From JAFGCL01 sp964423835 (GTDB taxonomy: Bacteria > Chloroflexota > Dehalococcoidia > UBA2247 > RBG-13-53-26): DNA of 64,000 nucleotides. Positions within the stretch are counted from its first letter, which is position 1. Every line of letters starts with the position of its first letter. Shown here one piece after another: positions 25,317 to 33,600 of the stretch. The DNA is taken from contig CAYRGJ010000004.1 of NCBI GenBank assembly GCA_964423835.1, forward strand, positions 1-64,000. The letters run 5' to 3'. Under the pieces are notes generated by a model. The model made no database searches. It was not told where the DNA came from and worked only from the letters and a program-made list of their open reading frames with translations. A program made the translations under genes and the position numbers.

Positions 25317-25360
25317 AGCAGCTCCCGCGTCCTGACGCCCGCCAGTGGCCGGCTGTTCAC
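25313..25360 (-). CDS. coupled mini-ORF 4 (15 codons)
   Basis: GTG to TGA, encoding MNSRPLAGVRTRELL. Its GTG overlaps the stop of mini-ORF 3 and its stop overlaps the trpF GTG (GTGA). The most diverged unit of the array. GGGAG inside it sits 6-8 nt before the trpF start and acts as the trpF ribosome-binding site. Confidence 0.5.
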   Translation of the reverse strand: MNSRPLAGVRTRELL

Positions 25361-25404
25361 TGCAACTCTCGCATCCTGGCGCCCGCCAGTGGCTGTTTCT
25401 TCAC
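25357..25404 (-). CDS. coupled mini-ORF 3 (15 codons)
   Basis: GTG to TGA, encoding MKKQPLAGARMRELQ. Overlaps mini-ORF 2 upstream and mini-ORF 4 downstream by GTGA. Confidence 0.5.
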   Translation of the reverse strand: MKKQPLAGARMRELQ

Positions 25405-25448
25405 AGCAGCTCCCGCATCCTGGCGCCCGCCAGTGGCTGTTTCTTCAT
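25401..25448 (-). CDS. coupled mini-ORF 2 (15 codons)
   Basis: ATG to TGA, encoding MKKQPLAGARMRELL. A single base difference makes its start ATG, and the overlap with mini-ORF 1 is ATGA instead of GTGA. Start function is kept, which hints at selection. Confidence 0.5.
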   Translation of the reverse strand: MKKQPLAGARMRELL

Positions 25449-25492
25449 AGCAGCTCCCGCATCCTGGCGCCCGCCAGTGGCTGTTTCTTCAC
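25445..25492 (-). CDS. coupled mini-ORF 1 (15 codons)
   Basis: GTG to TGA, encoding MKKQPLAGARMRELL. Its GTG overlaps the trpC stop (GTGA); the trpC tail GGAGCTGCT supplies a GGAG element a few bases upstream. Confidence 0.5.
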   Translation of the reverse strand: MKKQPLAGARMRELL

Positions 25493-26400
25493 AGCAGCTC
25501 CTTCATCCTGGCGGCTATGTCCGGCTCCGACATCAGCGCCTCGCCCACCAGCACGGCGTCCACCCGCAGGCGCCGCATCTCCTCGATATCGGTGCGGGTG
25601 CGGATCCCGCTCTCGCTGACTACAATCCGGTCCGGCGGGATGAAGGCCCGCAGCCTGCGTGTGGTGTTCAGGTCCACCTCCAGGGTGTCCAGGTTGCGGT
25701 TGTTGATGCCGATGATACGGGCTTCGGTGCGCAGGACCGCTCCCAGCTCCGCTTGATTGTGCACCTCCACCAGGGCCTTCAACCCCAGCTGGTGGGCCAG
25801 GAAGAGCAGCTCCTTGAGCAGCGCCGGGGGGAGGATGGCCGCGATCAGCAGCACGGCGTCCGCGCCGTAGGCCCGGGACTCGAGTATGTGATAGGGGTCG
25901 AAGAGGAAGTCCTTGCGCAGGATGGGGATGCGGCTGCCCGCTTCGCCCCCGCGCGAAGCGCCCGCATCAGTCGCAGAGTATGCGCGCGCATCAGGTTTTG
26001 TGCCCGCTTCGCGCCCATGCGAAGCGGCTGCGCCCGCATCAGGCCTTGTGCATGCGGCCTCATCCAGCGCCTCCCGCACCGCCCTCAGGTCCGCCAGGCT
26101 GCCCTGGAAGTGCTTCGTTTCGGTCAGCACGGAGATGGCCGCGGCCCCGTTGGCCGCGTATATCCGGGCGATCTGCGCCGGGTCCGCGCCGGGCCGTATG
26201 GCCCCCTTGGAGGGCGACGCCCTCTTCACCTCGGCGATGAGGCGGCAGCCCATCCGGGCAGCCGGGCCCACCAGCGCCGCGGCGAAATCCAGCGGGGCGG
26301 GCTGCTCCAGGGCCAGCCGGCGTATCTCCGGCAGGGGCAGCGCCGCCTGCCTCTTCTCCAGCTCCATCCGGTTGTGGGCCACTATCTCGTCCAGAATCAT
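25489..26400 (-). CDS. trpC: indole-3-glycerol-phosphate synthase
   Basis: A 303-residue TIM-barrel enzyme closing the indole ring. AEVKRASPSKGAIRP bears the catalytic Lys, SVLTETKHFQGS the catalytic Glu, ILRKDFLFDPYHI the second Lys, and GINNRNLDTLEVD and VSESGI follow. Normal members have about 255-265 residues. The excess is an insertion at about 111-157 made of a degenerate repeat (DAGAAASHGREAG / DAGASRGGEAG) between strand 3 and its following Lys strand. It starts 10 nt after the trpD stop; its own stop begins the mini-ORF chain. Confidence 0.95.
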   Translation of the reverse strand: MILDEIVAHNRMELEKRQAALPLPEIRRLALEQPAPLDFAAALVGPAARMGCRLIAEVKRASPSKGAIRPGADPAQIARIYAANGAAAISVLTETKHFQGSLADLRAVREALDEAACTRPDAGAAASHGREAGTKPDARAYSATDAGASRGGEAGSRIPILRKDFLFDPYHILESRAYGADAVLLIAAILPPALLKELLFLAHQLGLKALVEVHNQAELGAVLRTEARIIGINNRNLDTLEVDLNTTRRLRAFIPPDRIVVSESGIRTRTDIEEMRRLRVDAVLVGEALMSEPDIAARMKELL

Positions 26401-26410
26401 GTTGCTTTCC

Positions 26411-27424
26411 TCAGGCCATCCCCTGGCTGACCCTGACCAGCCGGTCCAGCTTCTCCAGGGCGCGGCCGCTGTCTATGGCCTCGGCCGCCAGCTTGGCTCC
26501 CTCCGGCAGGCTGCGGGCCCGGCCCCCGGCCACGATGGCCGCGGCGGCGTTCATCAGCACCACGTCCCGCCGCGGGCCCTTCGCCCCGGCCAGCAGCGCC
26601 CGCACCAGGGAAGCATTGTCGGCGGCCGAGCTGCCCCTGATCCCGTCCAGCTCCGCCCGGGAGAACCCGAAGTCCTCCGGGCTGATGGTGTACCTGCGGA
26701 TGTCCTCGCCGTCGAGCTCGCGGACGTGCGTCTGCCCGCTGATGGTGATCTCGTCCAGGCCGTCCTCTCCGTGGACCACCAGCGCGTGCCGGCAGCCCAG
26801 GAGGCGCAGCACCGCGGCCATCTTCTCGGCCAGGGACGATTCCGCCACTCCCAGGACCTGGGCCTGGGCATGGGCCGGGTTGGTGAGGGGGCCCAGGATG
26901 TTGAAGACGGTGCGCACGCCGATCTCGCGGCGGGGGGCGCCGGCGCACTTCATGGCCGGGTGGAACGACGGCGCGAACATGAACCCGATGCCGGCCTCTG
27001 CCAGGCACCTCTCCACCTGGGGCGCGGTGAGGTCGATCTTCACCCCCAGGGCCTCCAGCACGTCGGCGCTGCCGCACTGGCTGCTGGCCGCCCGGTTCCC
27101 GTGCTTGGCCACCCTGAGCCCGGCCCCGGCCGCGGCGAAGGCGGCCGTGGTGGAGATGTTGAAGGTGGAGGCGTTGTCGCCGCCGGTGCCGCAGGTGTCC
27201 ACCAGCAGGCCCTCCGCGTGCACCGGGATGGCCCTGTCCCGCATCACCCGGGCCATGCCGGCGATCTCCTCGCTGGTCTCGCCCTTCATGCGCAGGGCGG
27301 TGACGAAGGCCCCGAACTGCGCCGGGGTCACCTGGCCCTCCATGATCTCGGCCATGGCGGAGGCGGCCTGGTCCATGGAGAGCGACCTCCCTCCTACCAG
27401 TACAGCAATGGCGTCCTTAATCAT
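26411..27424 (-). CDS. trpD: anthranilate phosphoribosyltransferase
   Basis: A 337-residue transferase adding PRPP-derived phosphoribose to anthranilate. Diagnostic are VDTCGTGGDNASTFNIST (PRPP loop), AKHGNRAASSQCGSADVLEALG, FNILGPLTNPA and DGLDEI. The ATG at 27424 overlaps the trpG stop as ATGA; the frame is also open upstream inside trpG, but the domain begins at MIKDAIAVLVGGRSLS. TrpG is a separate protein here, not fused. Confidence 0.96.
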   Translation of the reverse strand: MIKDAIAVLVGGRSLSMDQAASAMAEIMEGQVTPAQFGAFVTALRMKGETSEEIAGMARVMRDRAIPVHAEGLLVDTCGTGGDNASTFNISTTAAFAAAGAGLRVAKHGNRAASSQCGSADVLEALGVKIDLTAPQVERCLAEAGIGFMFAPSFHPAMKCAGAPRREIGVRTVFNILGPLTNPAHAQAQVLGVAESSLAEKMAAVLRLLGCRHALVVHGEDGLDEITISGQTHVRELDGEDIRRYTISPEDFGFSRAELDGIRGSSAADNASLVRALLAGAKGPRRDVVLMNAAAAIVAGGRARSLPEGAKLAAEAIDSGRALEKLDRLVRVSQGMA

Positions 27425-27996
27425 GCCGGCACCTCTTTCTTCAGGAAATTGCGCAGCAGGTCCTTGCCCGCCGGGGTCATGAACGATTCCGGGTGGAACT
27501 GCACCCCCTCCACGGGGTGCTGCCGGTGCCGCAGGCCCATGATGGTGCCGTCGTCCGTCCATGCGGTCACCTCCAGGCACTCCGGCAGGCCCTCCGCCGC
27601 CACCGCCAGGGAGTGGTAGCGAATGGCCGGGAAGGGGTTGGGCAGCCCCGCCAGCACCCCCTGGCCCCGGTGGTGCACCAGCGAGGACTTGCCGTGCATG
27701 ACGGCCTTGGCCCGCCCCAGGCTGCCGCCGTAGACCTGGCCCACGCACTCGTGCCCCAGGCAGACCCCCAGCACCGGTCTCCGCGGGCCGAAGTGGCGGA
27801 TGACGTCGTTGGATATGCCGGCATGGTCCGGCGTGGAGGGCCCGGGGGAGACTACGATGCGCTCCGGCCCCAGCCGCTCGATGTCCTCGATGGTTATGCG
27901 GTCGTTGCGGGCGACGTGCACCTCCTGGCCCAGCTCGGCCAGGTACTGGTAGAGGTTGTAGGTGAAGCTGTCGTAGTTGTCGATCAGCAGCAGCAT
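27421..27996 (-). CDS. trpG: anthranilate synthase glutamine amidotransferase subunit
   Basis: A 191-residue class I glutaminase supplying ammonia to TrpE. LLIDNYDSFTYNLYQYLAELG starts the domain (shown in part); PVLGVCLGHECVG holds the nucleophile Cys, with Glu where Gln is usual after GH, and VEGVQFHPESF holds the His-Glu pair. It starts 11 nt after trpE behind GGGAGG. It might also serve p-aminobenzoate synthesis, as no separate PabA gene is seen. Confidence 0.95.
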   Translation of the reverse strand: MLLLIDNYDSFTYNLYQYLAELGQEVHVARNDRITIEDIERLGPERIVVSPGPSTPDHAGISNDVIRHFGPRRPVLGVCLGHECVGQVYGGSLGRAKAVMHGKSSLVHHRGQGVLAGLPNPFPAIRYHSLAVAAEGLPECLEVTAWTDDGTIMGLRHRQHPVEGVQFHPESFMTPAGKDLLRNFLKKEVPA

Positions 27997-28007
27997 GTCT
28001 TTCCTCC

Positions 28008-29480
28008 CTACTGGCCCTCGGCCTGCTCGATGGCCTTGAGCATGCCCCGGGCCTTGCTCCGGGTCTCCTCGAACTCGCGCTCCGGCACGCTGTCGTAGAC
28101 CACGCCGCAGCCGGCCTGCGCGTAGGCCACGCCGTCCTTCATCACCATGGTCCTGATGGCGATGGCCATGTCCAGGTTGCCGGTGAAGGAGAGGTAGCCC
28201 ACGGCGCCGGCGTAGATGCCGCGCTTCTCCGGCTCCATCTCGGCGATGATCTGCATGGCCCGGACCTTGGGGGCCCCGGAGACGGTCCCCGCCGGGAAGC
28301 AGGCCCGCAGCGCGTCCAGGGGCGTCATGTCCCCTCGCAGCTGCCCCTGGACATGGGTCACCAGGTGCATCACGTGGGAGTACTTCTCCACCTCCATCAG
28401 GTGGCTCACCTCCACGCTCCCCGGCACGCTCACCCGGCCGATGTCGTTGCGGCCCAGGTCCACCAGCATGATGTGCTCCGCCCGCTCCTTCTCGTCATGG
28501 CGCAGCTCCTCCTCCAGCCGGGCGTCCTCCTCCGGGTTGCGGCCCCGGGGCCGGGTGCCCGCCAGCGGGCGGGTGATGACCTCGCCGTCCTCTACCCGCA
28601 GCAGGATCTCGGGGGAGGCGCCCACGATGCAGAAGCCCCCCATGTCGAAGAAGAACATGTACGGCGAGGGGCTGATGGTGCGCAGGGCCCGGTAGACGTC
28701 CAGCGGGGCCGCGCCGGTGGGCCGGGCGAAGCGCTGCGACAGCACCACCTGGATGGCCTCGCCGGCGGCGATGTACTCCCTGATGTGGCTGACGGCGGCC
28801 TCGAACTCCTCGCGGGTGAAGTTAGAGGTCAACGTCAGGGTCGGCGCCGGCGGTGAAGCGGTCTCTTCCCCCGCAGCTCCCGGCTCTTCCGCCGGCGTTC
28901 CCGCCGCCGGTAGCGGCTGGCGCAGCCTCTCCACCAGGGCGTCTATGCGGTGGGTGGCCTCCTCGTAGGACTTCTCGATGTTGCCGTTGAGGCGGACGTG
29001 GCTGCAGACCTTGATGCGGTGGGTGACGTGGTCAAAGACCAGCAGCGTGTCCACGAACATGAACTGCGACTCCGGCAGCCCCAGGGAGTCCTTGCGGGGG
29101 CTGGGCAGGTCCTCGAAGCGGGCGGCGGTCTCGTACGAGAGGTAGCCCACGGCGCCGCCGGCAAAGCGGGGCAGGCCCTCCACGGGGATGACCTGGTGCC
29201 GGGCCATCTCCTGGACGATGGGAGCGAAGGGATCGGCGCCGGCCCGGCCGCTGGCGCTCACCACCAGGTAGGGATCGGTGCCGATGAAGCTGTACCGGGC
29301 CAGCCACTGGCCGCCCTCCACGCTCTCCAGCAGGAACCCCCGGCCTCCGCGGCTGATCTTGAGGAAAGAGGAGACCGGCGTCTCCAGGTCCGCCACTATC
29401 TCGCGGTAGATGGGCACCAGGTTGCCCTCACTGCGGCGGGCCCTGACCTCCTCCAGAGTCGGACTATATGTGATCCCCAT
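28008..29480 (-). CDS. trpE: anthranilate synthase component I
   Basis: A 490-residue chorismate-using enzyme. The N-terminal part has LESVEGGQWLARYSFIG with the LLES-like tryptophan site; the catalytic part has GASPEILLRVEDGEVITRPLAGTRPRG (shown in pieces), DEKERAEHIMLVDLGRNDIGRV, FPAGTVSGAPKVRAMQII and the C-terminal QAGCGVVYDSVPE. A Pro/Ala/Glu-rich spacer at about 195-225 separates the halves and is longer than usual. First gene of the operon, reached by transcripts that pass the T-box terminator. Confidence 0.96.
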   Translation of the reverse strand: MGITYSPTLEEVRARRSEGNLVPIYREIVADLETPVSSFLKISRGGRGFLLESVEGGQWLARYSFIGTDPYLVVSASGRAGADPFAPIVQEMARHQVIPVEGLPRFAGGAVGYLSYETAARFEDLPSPRKDSLGLPESQFMFVDTLLVFDHVTHRIKVCSHVRLNGNIEKSYEEATHRIDALVERLRQPLPAAGTPAEEPGAAGEETASPPAPTLTLTSNFTREEFEAAVSHIREYIAAGEAIQVVLSQRFARPTGAAPLDVYRALRTISPSPYMFFFDMGGFCIVGASPEILLRVEDGEVITRPLAGTRPRGRNPEEDARLEEELRHDEKERAEHIMLVDLGRNDIGRVSVPGSVEVSHLMEVEKYSHVMHLVTHVQGQLRGDMTPLDALRACFPAGTVSGAPKVRAMQIIAEMEPEKRGIYAGAVGYLSFTGNLDMAIAIRTMVMKDGVAYAQAGCGVVYDSVPEREFEETRSKARGMLKAIEQAEGQ

Positions 29481-29499
29481 CTCTCAGACTCCCGTACAA

Positions 29500-29800
29500 A
29501 ACAAAAATCCCTCGCCTCCAGGGCGAGGGACCAAACCCACGCGGTGCCACCCGGCTTGATGGCCAGGCCAAAGACCCGGCAATCATCTCTTTTCAGGTAC
29601 GGCCCAGGCATTCCCGGGCGATACCCTGAGCTCTGATAACGGTGCTCTCTCCGGCGAAACCTACGGGGAAGCGGTCAGGCTATCCTTTTCGGTCCGCGGC
29701 TCCCGAGTCCATTCAGTCCTCTGCGCCGGCACCGGCTCACACCTTCCCCGGCTCTCTGAGCTTCGCTGGAGGCTTACTAGTCTCGTTCGCAGCCTTTGCT
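29500..29800 (-). promoter_or_regulatory. tRNA-Trp T-box riboswitch leader
   Basis: The trpE leader carries the T-box consensus GGGTGGCACCGCG (minus strand, 29552-29540), directly before the intrinsic terminator. Upstream, a stem I region shows AGAGAGCCGGGG and a following G-rich arm. The specifier loop reads GAATGGACTC, putting UGG (Trp) at 29711-29709 with the usual purine after it. Known behaviour of the family: uncharged tRNA-Trp pairs with the specifier and with the T-box, stabilises the antiterminator and lets RNA polymerase into trpE. The whole operon, including aroF, is thus predicted to respond to tryptophan starvation. Confidence 0.93.
29503..29530 (-). terminator. T-box-controlled intrinsic terminator
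   Basis: A 9-bp stem (TCCCTCGCC with GGCGAGGGA) with a short loop, followed on the minus strand by TTTTT and a second T-rich stretch. It lies just upstream of trpE and overlaps the 3' side of the antiterminator region. Confidence 0.9.
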
Positions 29801-29811
29801 ATGTAGGTCAC

Positions 29812-29841
29812 ATACTACAACAATCGGCCGGGAAATGGCAA
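29812..29841 (-). promoter_or_regulatory. trp operon promoter
   Basis: TTGCCA (29841-29836), an 18-nt spacer and TAGTAT (29817-29812) lie immediately upstream of the T-box stem I on the minus strand; transcription would start near 29805. Confidence 0.6.
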
Positions 29842-30088
29842 GCCGTAGAAGGGCTCGAGGCGTGAGGGGGAGGTCACAAGGTGGTGACAGCGTATGGAGG
29901 CCGTGTGATCTCAGTGCTGATGTTGGATCAACTTGGCATGCAGCCACGTGCTGGAATCCAGCCCTCTGCTTTCGGCCGCAGATTCGGTCGAGCATCGAGT
30001 CAACAGCTCCGAAACGAAACTTGTTTTGACATAATGAACGGTGATAGTGCAACCTATTCTGGTATTGCCCCGTTACAGTCTGCAGAAC
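29842..30088. other. divergent intergenic region, border of the AT-richer segment
   Basis: Between the trp promoter and the ECF sigma gene. Base composition drops visibly from here to about 36.0 kb. TTGACA occurs at 30026-30031 but has no -10 at normal spacing. An ECF-type autoregulated promoter is expected but could not be defined. Confidence 0.4.
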
Positions 30089-30646
30089 ATGGATTTGGAG
30101 AAGCAGAGGATCCTGGTCCAGAGGTCGCAGAGTGACATCAATGCATTTGGTGAACTCTATGACGAGTTCTATCCGAGGATCATAAACTACGTCCTCAGAA
30201 GGACTGCCAGCATTGACATCGCCCAGGAGGTGACGTCAGTGGTGTTCTTCAAAGCGCTCGAGAACATCGGCCGGTTCCAGTGGCGTGGCCTTCCATTCTC
30301 TGCTTGGCTCTACCGCATAGCCTCCAACGAGATAGCAAACCACTACCGCGGTAACGGGCATAAGGAGTATCACCTTGACGAAACCGTAACCCTCAGAGCC
30401 GAGGCCTTCAGGTCCCATGGGGGCGAAGGCACCGATCTGGAGGCAGACCTACTGAAGCATGAGGAGTTCTTGTCTCTGCACGAACAACTGTCACAACTCC
30501 CATTGAAATACCAGGAGGTGATCACGCTGCGGTTCTTTGAGGAGAAGCAGATAAGCGAGATTGGCGAGATCCTCGGCAAGCCCGAAGGCACAGTGAAGTC
30601 TCTGCTACACCGTGGACTTGAGAAGTTGCGAGGCAGGATGACGTAA
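30089..30646 (+). CDS. ECF-type RNA polymerase sigma factor
   Basis: A 185-residue sigma-70 family protein. Region 2 (AFGELYDEFYPRIINYVLRR, then DIAQEVTSVVFFKALENI and FSAWLYRIASNEIANHYR) and region 4 (QLPLKYQEVITLRFFEEKQI, then ISEIGEILGKPEGTVKSLLHRGLEKL) are complete; region 3 is absent. The ATG at 30089 gives a normal ECF length; a GTG at 30041 would add 16 residues. The next gene encodes a membrane protein with a short cytoplasmic N-terminus, a likely anti-sigma partner. Confidence 0.9.
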   Translation: MDLEKQRILVQRSQSDINAFGELYDEFYPRIINYVLRRTASIDIAQEVTSVVFFKALENIGRFQWRGLPFSAWLYRIASNEIANHYRGNGHKEYHLDETVTLRAEAFRSHGGEGTDLEADLLKHEEFLSLHEQLSQLPLKYQEVITLRFFEEKQISEIGEILGKPEGTVKSLLHRGLEKLRGRMT

Positions 30647-30689
30647 GTGCAACTTCTGCGCTGGTTTTGGGGTTGGATAGGTGGCAGCG

Positions 30690-33600
30690 ATGAATGAAGA
30701 ACAGATCATTGAGAAGCTGAGGAGCGTTGATCTCCCGAAGGCAGATCTTGCGGAGCATCGCCAACATCTGAGGGCTGCGCTGTTGGCCCGAGGTTCGTTT
30801 CGGAAGAAGTCGGGGCACTTGTGCAGCAGCTCGCGGATCTCAGCGATGTACAGGCGTATGGTGCCGGTGCTCAGCGCGACTCCCCGGCGGTTCACGTGGA
30901 GGCTGGCGGCATTCTGTGCATCAGCGTTGATCATGGTCTTGGTTGGTTTCGCCGCCGGCCCATTCCTTGAAGGCAAGTCGCCCGCAGCACAAGCAGCCGA
31001 GATCGCCTGCAACAGCGCAGAAGTCAAGAAGGCTCTGGGTGGTGATGGCCAGGTCCTACGCGTCATAGATAAAGGTGAAACCTCCTTGGTTATCTTGAGG
31101 GGTGCCGGCGCTACAGCCACCTCTGGTGACATTGTGTTGGCAGAGGTTGATATGACCAGCAGAACAGTAACGTCAGCGACACGCGTGAACAGTTCAACCT
31201 ACCGTTCGACATACTCTGACTGTGATACTCTGATCGCCAACCTGATGCCGGGTGGATCTGACACCGTTGTCCTCAGCACGCCACTGGAGCTACGAGCGAT
31301 CTGTAACGGTGCTTCTCTTTGGTCGACGATGTCAATCGGAGAGCCTGAGGCGGCGGTCAATGATATCACCGGTGATGAGACCAGGGACCTCATAATCTCT
31401 GCAGGTCCTCTGATCGAGTGCTGCGACGGTGCTACTGGCGCGAGCATCTGGACGTTCGACTGCGGGCAGCGCAGGGTGTTTGAGAACGGTGTCGGGTGGG
31501 GGGGCGAGGACGTACGCATCTGGAACATTGGGCTTCTAGAGTCAGGAGACTCACAATCCGTTGTCGTCGAGACGGATTGGCAGATCTTCTGTGTTTCTGC
31601 CTGGAGCGGAGCAGAAATCTGGCGATTCCGGTCGCAAGAAAGGGTCAGAACGACTGCTACTGTTCCAGACCAAGACGGCGATGGTTCAGACGAACTGCTG
31701 GTTGGAACCTACGAGGGGAACCTCCATTTGCTGTGCGGTAACAGTGGCGAATGCAAATGGAAGAGAGATATCGGTGCTGAGTGGGTAGAAAATGGTGAAT
31801 TGCAGCACGGCGCGATTGTGGGGGTCGAAATCATGGACAGCGGTGGGAGGGAGGCTGCAGTCGCCGTCGGAGATGGCAGGACATGCCTAATCGACATGGG
31901 AAGCGGCGCTATCAAATGGGAGAATCAGGTCACGTTTCGGGAGTTGTCCAATAGCCTGGAAATCTGGCCGGTGCAGGATGTCACTGCTGATGAATTCCCG
32001 GATTTGCTCGTGAGCAAAGGGTACGTTAAGGAAGCCGCCGAGGCCTCGACCAGCGCCGATGGCATTGAATCAGTCACCATGCCTTTGAGGAGCGTCGCGC
32101 TACTCAACGGAGCTGACGGAAACGCGGTCTGGACGGGCCAGTTGTACACTGCTGGCTCTGTGGTCACGGTTATTGATGACGAACCAGTCATGCTAGAACT
32201 CCATCCGGAATTCGGAATCAGGACTATCAACCTTAGCGACGGTCAGATGAGAGGGCATTTGGCCTTGCCGCGCCTCGATGGGACTGTGTCGCAACTGGGG
32301 TCGATGTCTGACGGAAACTACGTCTTGATCACAGAAAACGGCAGTCTGGCCGCTCTCTCCCCCGACGGTAAGTTGTTATGGACCTATTCTAGGCTGAGCA
32401 GCGCCAGAGTCCAAACCGGCATGTTCACGCCTGATGCTACTCCTGATTTCCTCGTACTCGGTTGGGCCGCTCCAGGTGCTGGAATAGGGCAACTCACCGT
32501 GTTGGACGGAGTCACCAAGGAGGAGGTCTGGAGATACGACGTTGCAGCAACTGATTCGGAAGACACATTGCGAGGAGCACTTGTGATCGATGACCTCACT
32601 GGAGATGGCACGCAAGACATCCTTGGATGGGCGGGCAAGGAGGTAACCGAGTTTAATGGCGCTGATGGCCTAGTCTGTTCTGTTGACGTCGGCTTGACGG
32701 TCAACTCCATACAACCTTGTCGTGTGGCCGGCTCCCCCGCTTTCTTGGTTTGCTCAGGCCAAGACCTGACTATCATAGACGGACAGGGCTCTCGGCTTTG
32801 GCAAAGCTCGAACACAGACTGGGACATTCCCGACATCGCAACGTTTGAAGTGCTGAACGACTTGAATCAAGATGGCACCAGCGAATTGGTGCTCTCTTCC
32901 TCCAGGTGCATTTCCGTAGTCGTGAGCGACGGAGTCAGCCCGCTCAACTTCGAGGTCTTCCGATCAGTGAATGCCGATCCGGGCAAGTCCATGCAACTGA
33001 AAGAACTGGCGGATGATATTGACGGGGACGGGATACAGGAGATTGCCTGCTTCTCGTATGACACTGGAGCTGCCGTCACCAACGGCGTCCTGTTGGTCTT
33101 CTCGCCAGGAAATGGCCGGATCTGGCATCAATGGGATATGCCCGTCACTGTAGACCTTGCATGTGCTGATCTGGACGGGGATGGCTTTCAGGATTCCCTG
33201 CTTCACCGCCAGCTTGGCTTCAGGGAGGCGCCTGACGGCTCCTACTTCGGGCCAGTATACGAGGAGACCATGCTCGAGGTGTACTCCGGAAGAGATGGCA
33301 GCGTACTCTGGAGCCACTTTTTTGAAGAAGATCGGTGGCACGCGGGCGTAGCGAAGATGCCGGCGACGCCTGTCGGTGACGTCTCGGGCGACGGTATTGT
33401 CGACCTCGCTGTCTCTTCCATCGTGGCGCTCAGTAGCGGCTTTGGCATTGCCACTGACTCGGACGGGTTCACGGAGGATCGTTTCTTGCATGAAACGCAC
33501 GTAGCTGTCTACAGCATCTCCAACGGCGCTCTGCTAAAGGATCTCGTATTGCCCCAGGCCCAGAGGGACAGCCAAGCTGTCTCGGAGGTGAGTCATTCCA

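Larger units (their letters stand above)
25313..25492 (-). repeat. 44-bp tandem array in the trpC-trpF junction
   Basis: Four units with a 44-bp period (copy starts on the minus strand at 25492, 25448, 25404 and 25360). Units 1-3 are almost identical, unit 4 diverged. Each unit ends in a copy of the trpC 3' coding tail (ARMxELL-stop) plus the overlapping start of the next frame. A 44-bp period changes frame by one each time, which the 4-nt stop/start overlap exactly compensates. Confidence 0.9.

Noticed and set aside
25313..25492. CRISPR-like array
   Set aside because: Units are directly tandem with no unique spacers and no cas genes nearby; they are tail duplications of trpC.
26411..27748. 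TrpD with a long N-terminal extension from an upstream start
   Set aside because: The extension is antisense-like text inside trpG; the ATG overlapping the trpG stop gives a normal TrpD length.
29777..30052. Small genes in the trp/sigma divergent region
   Set aside because: Short frames on both strands overlap the T-box promoter and lack ribosome-binding sites and domain patterns.
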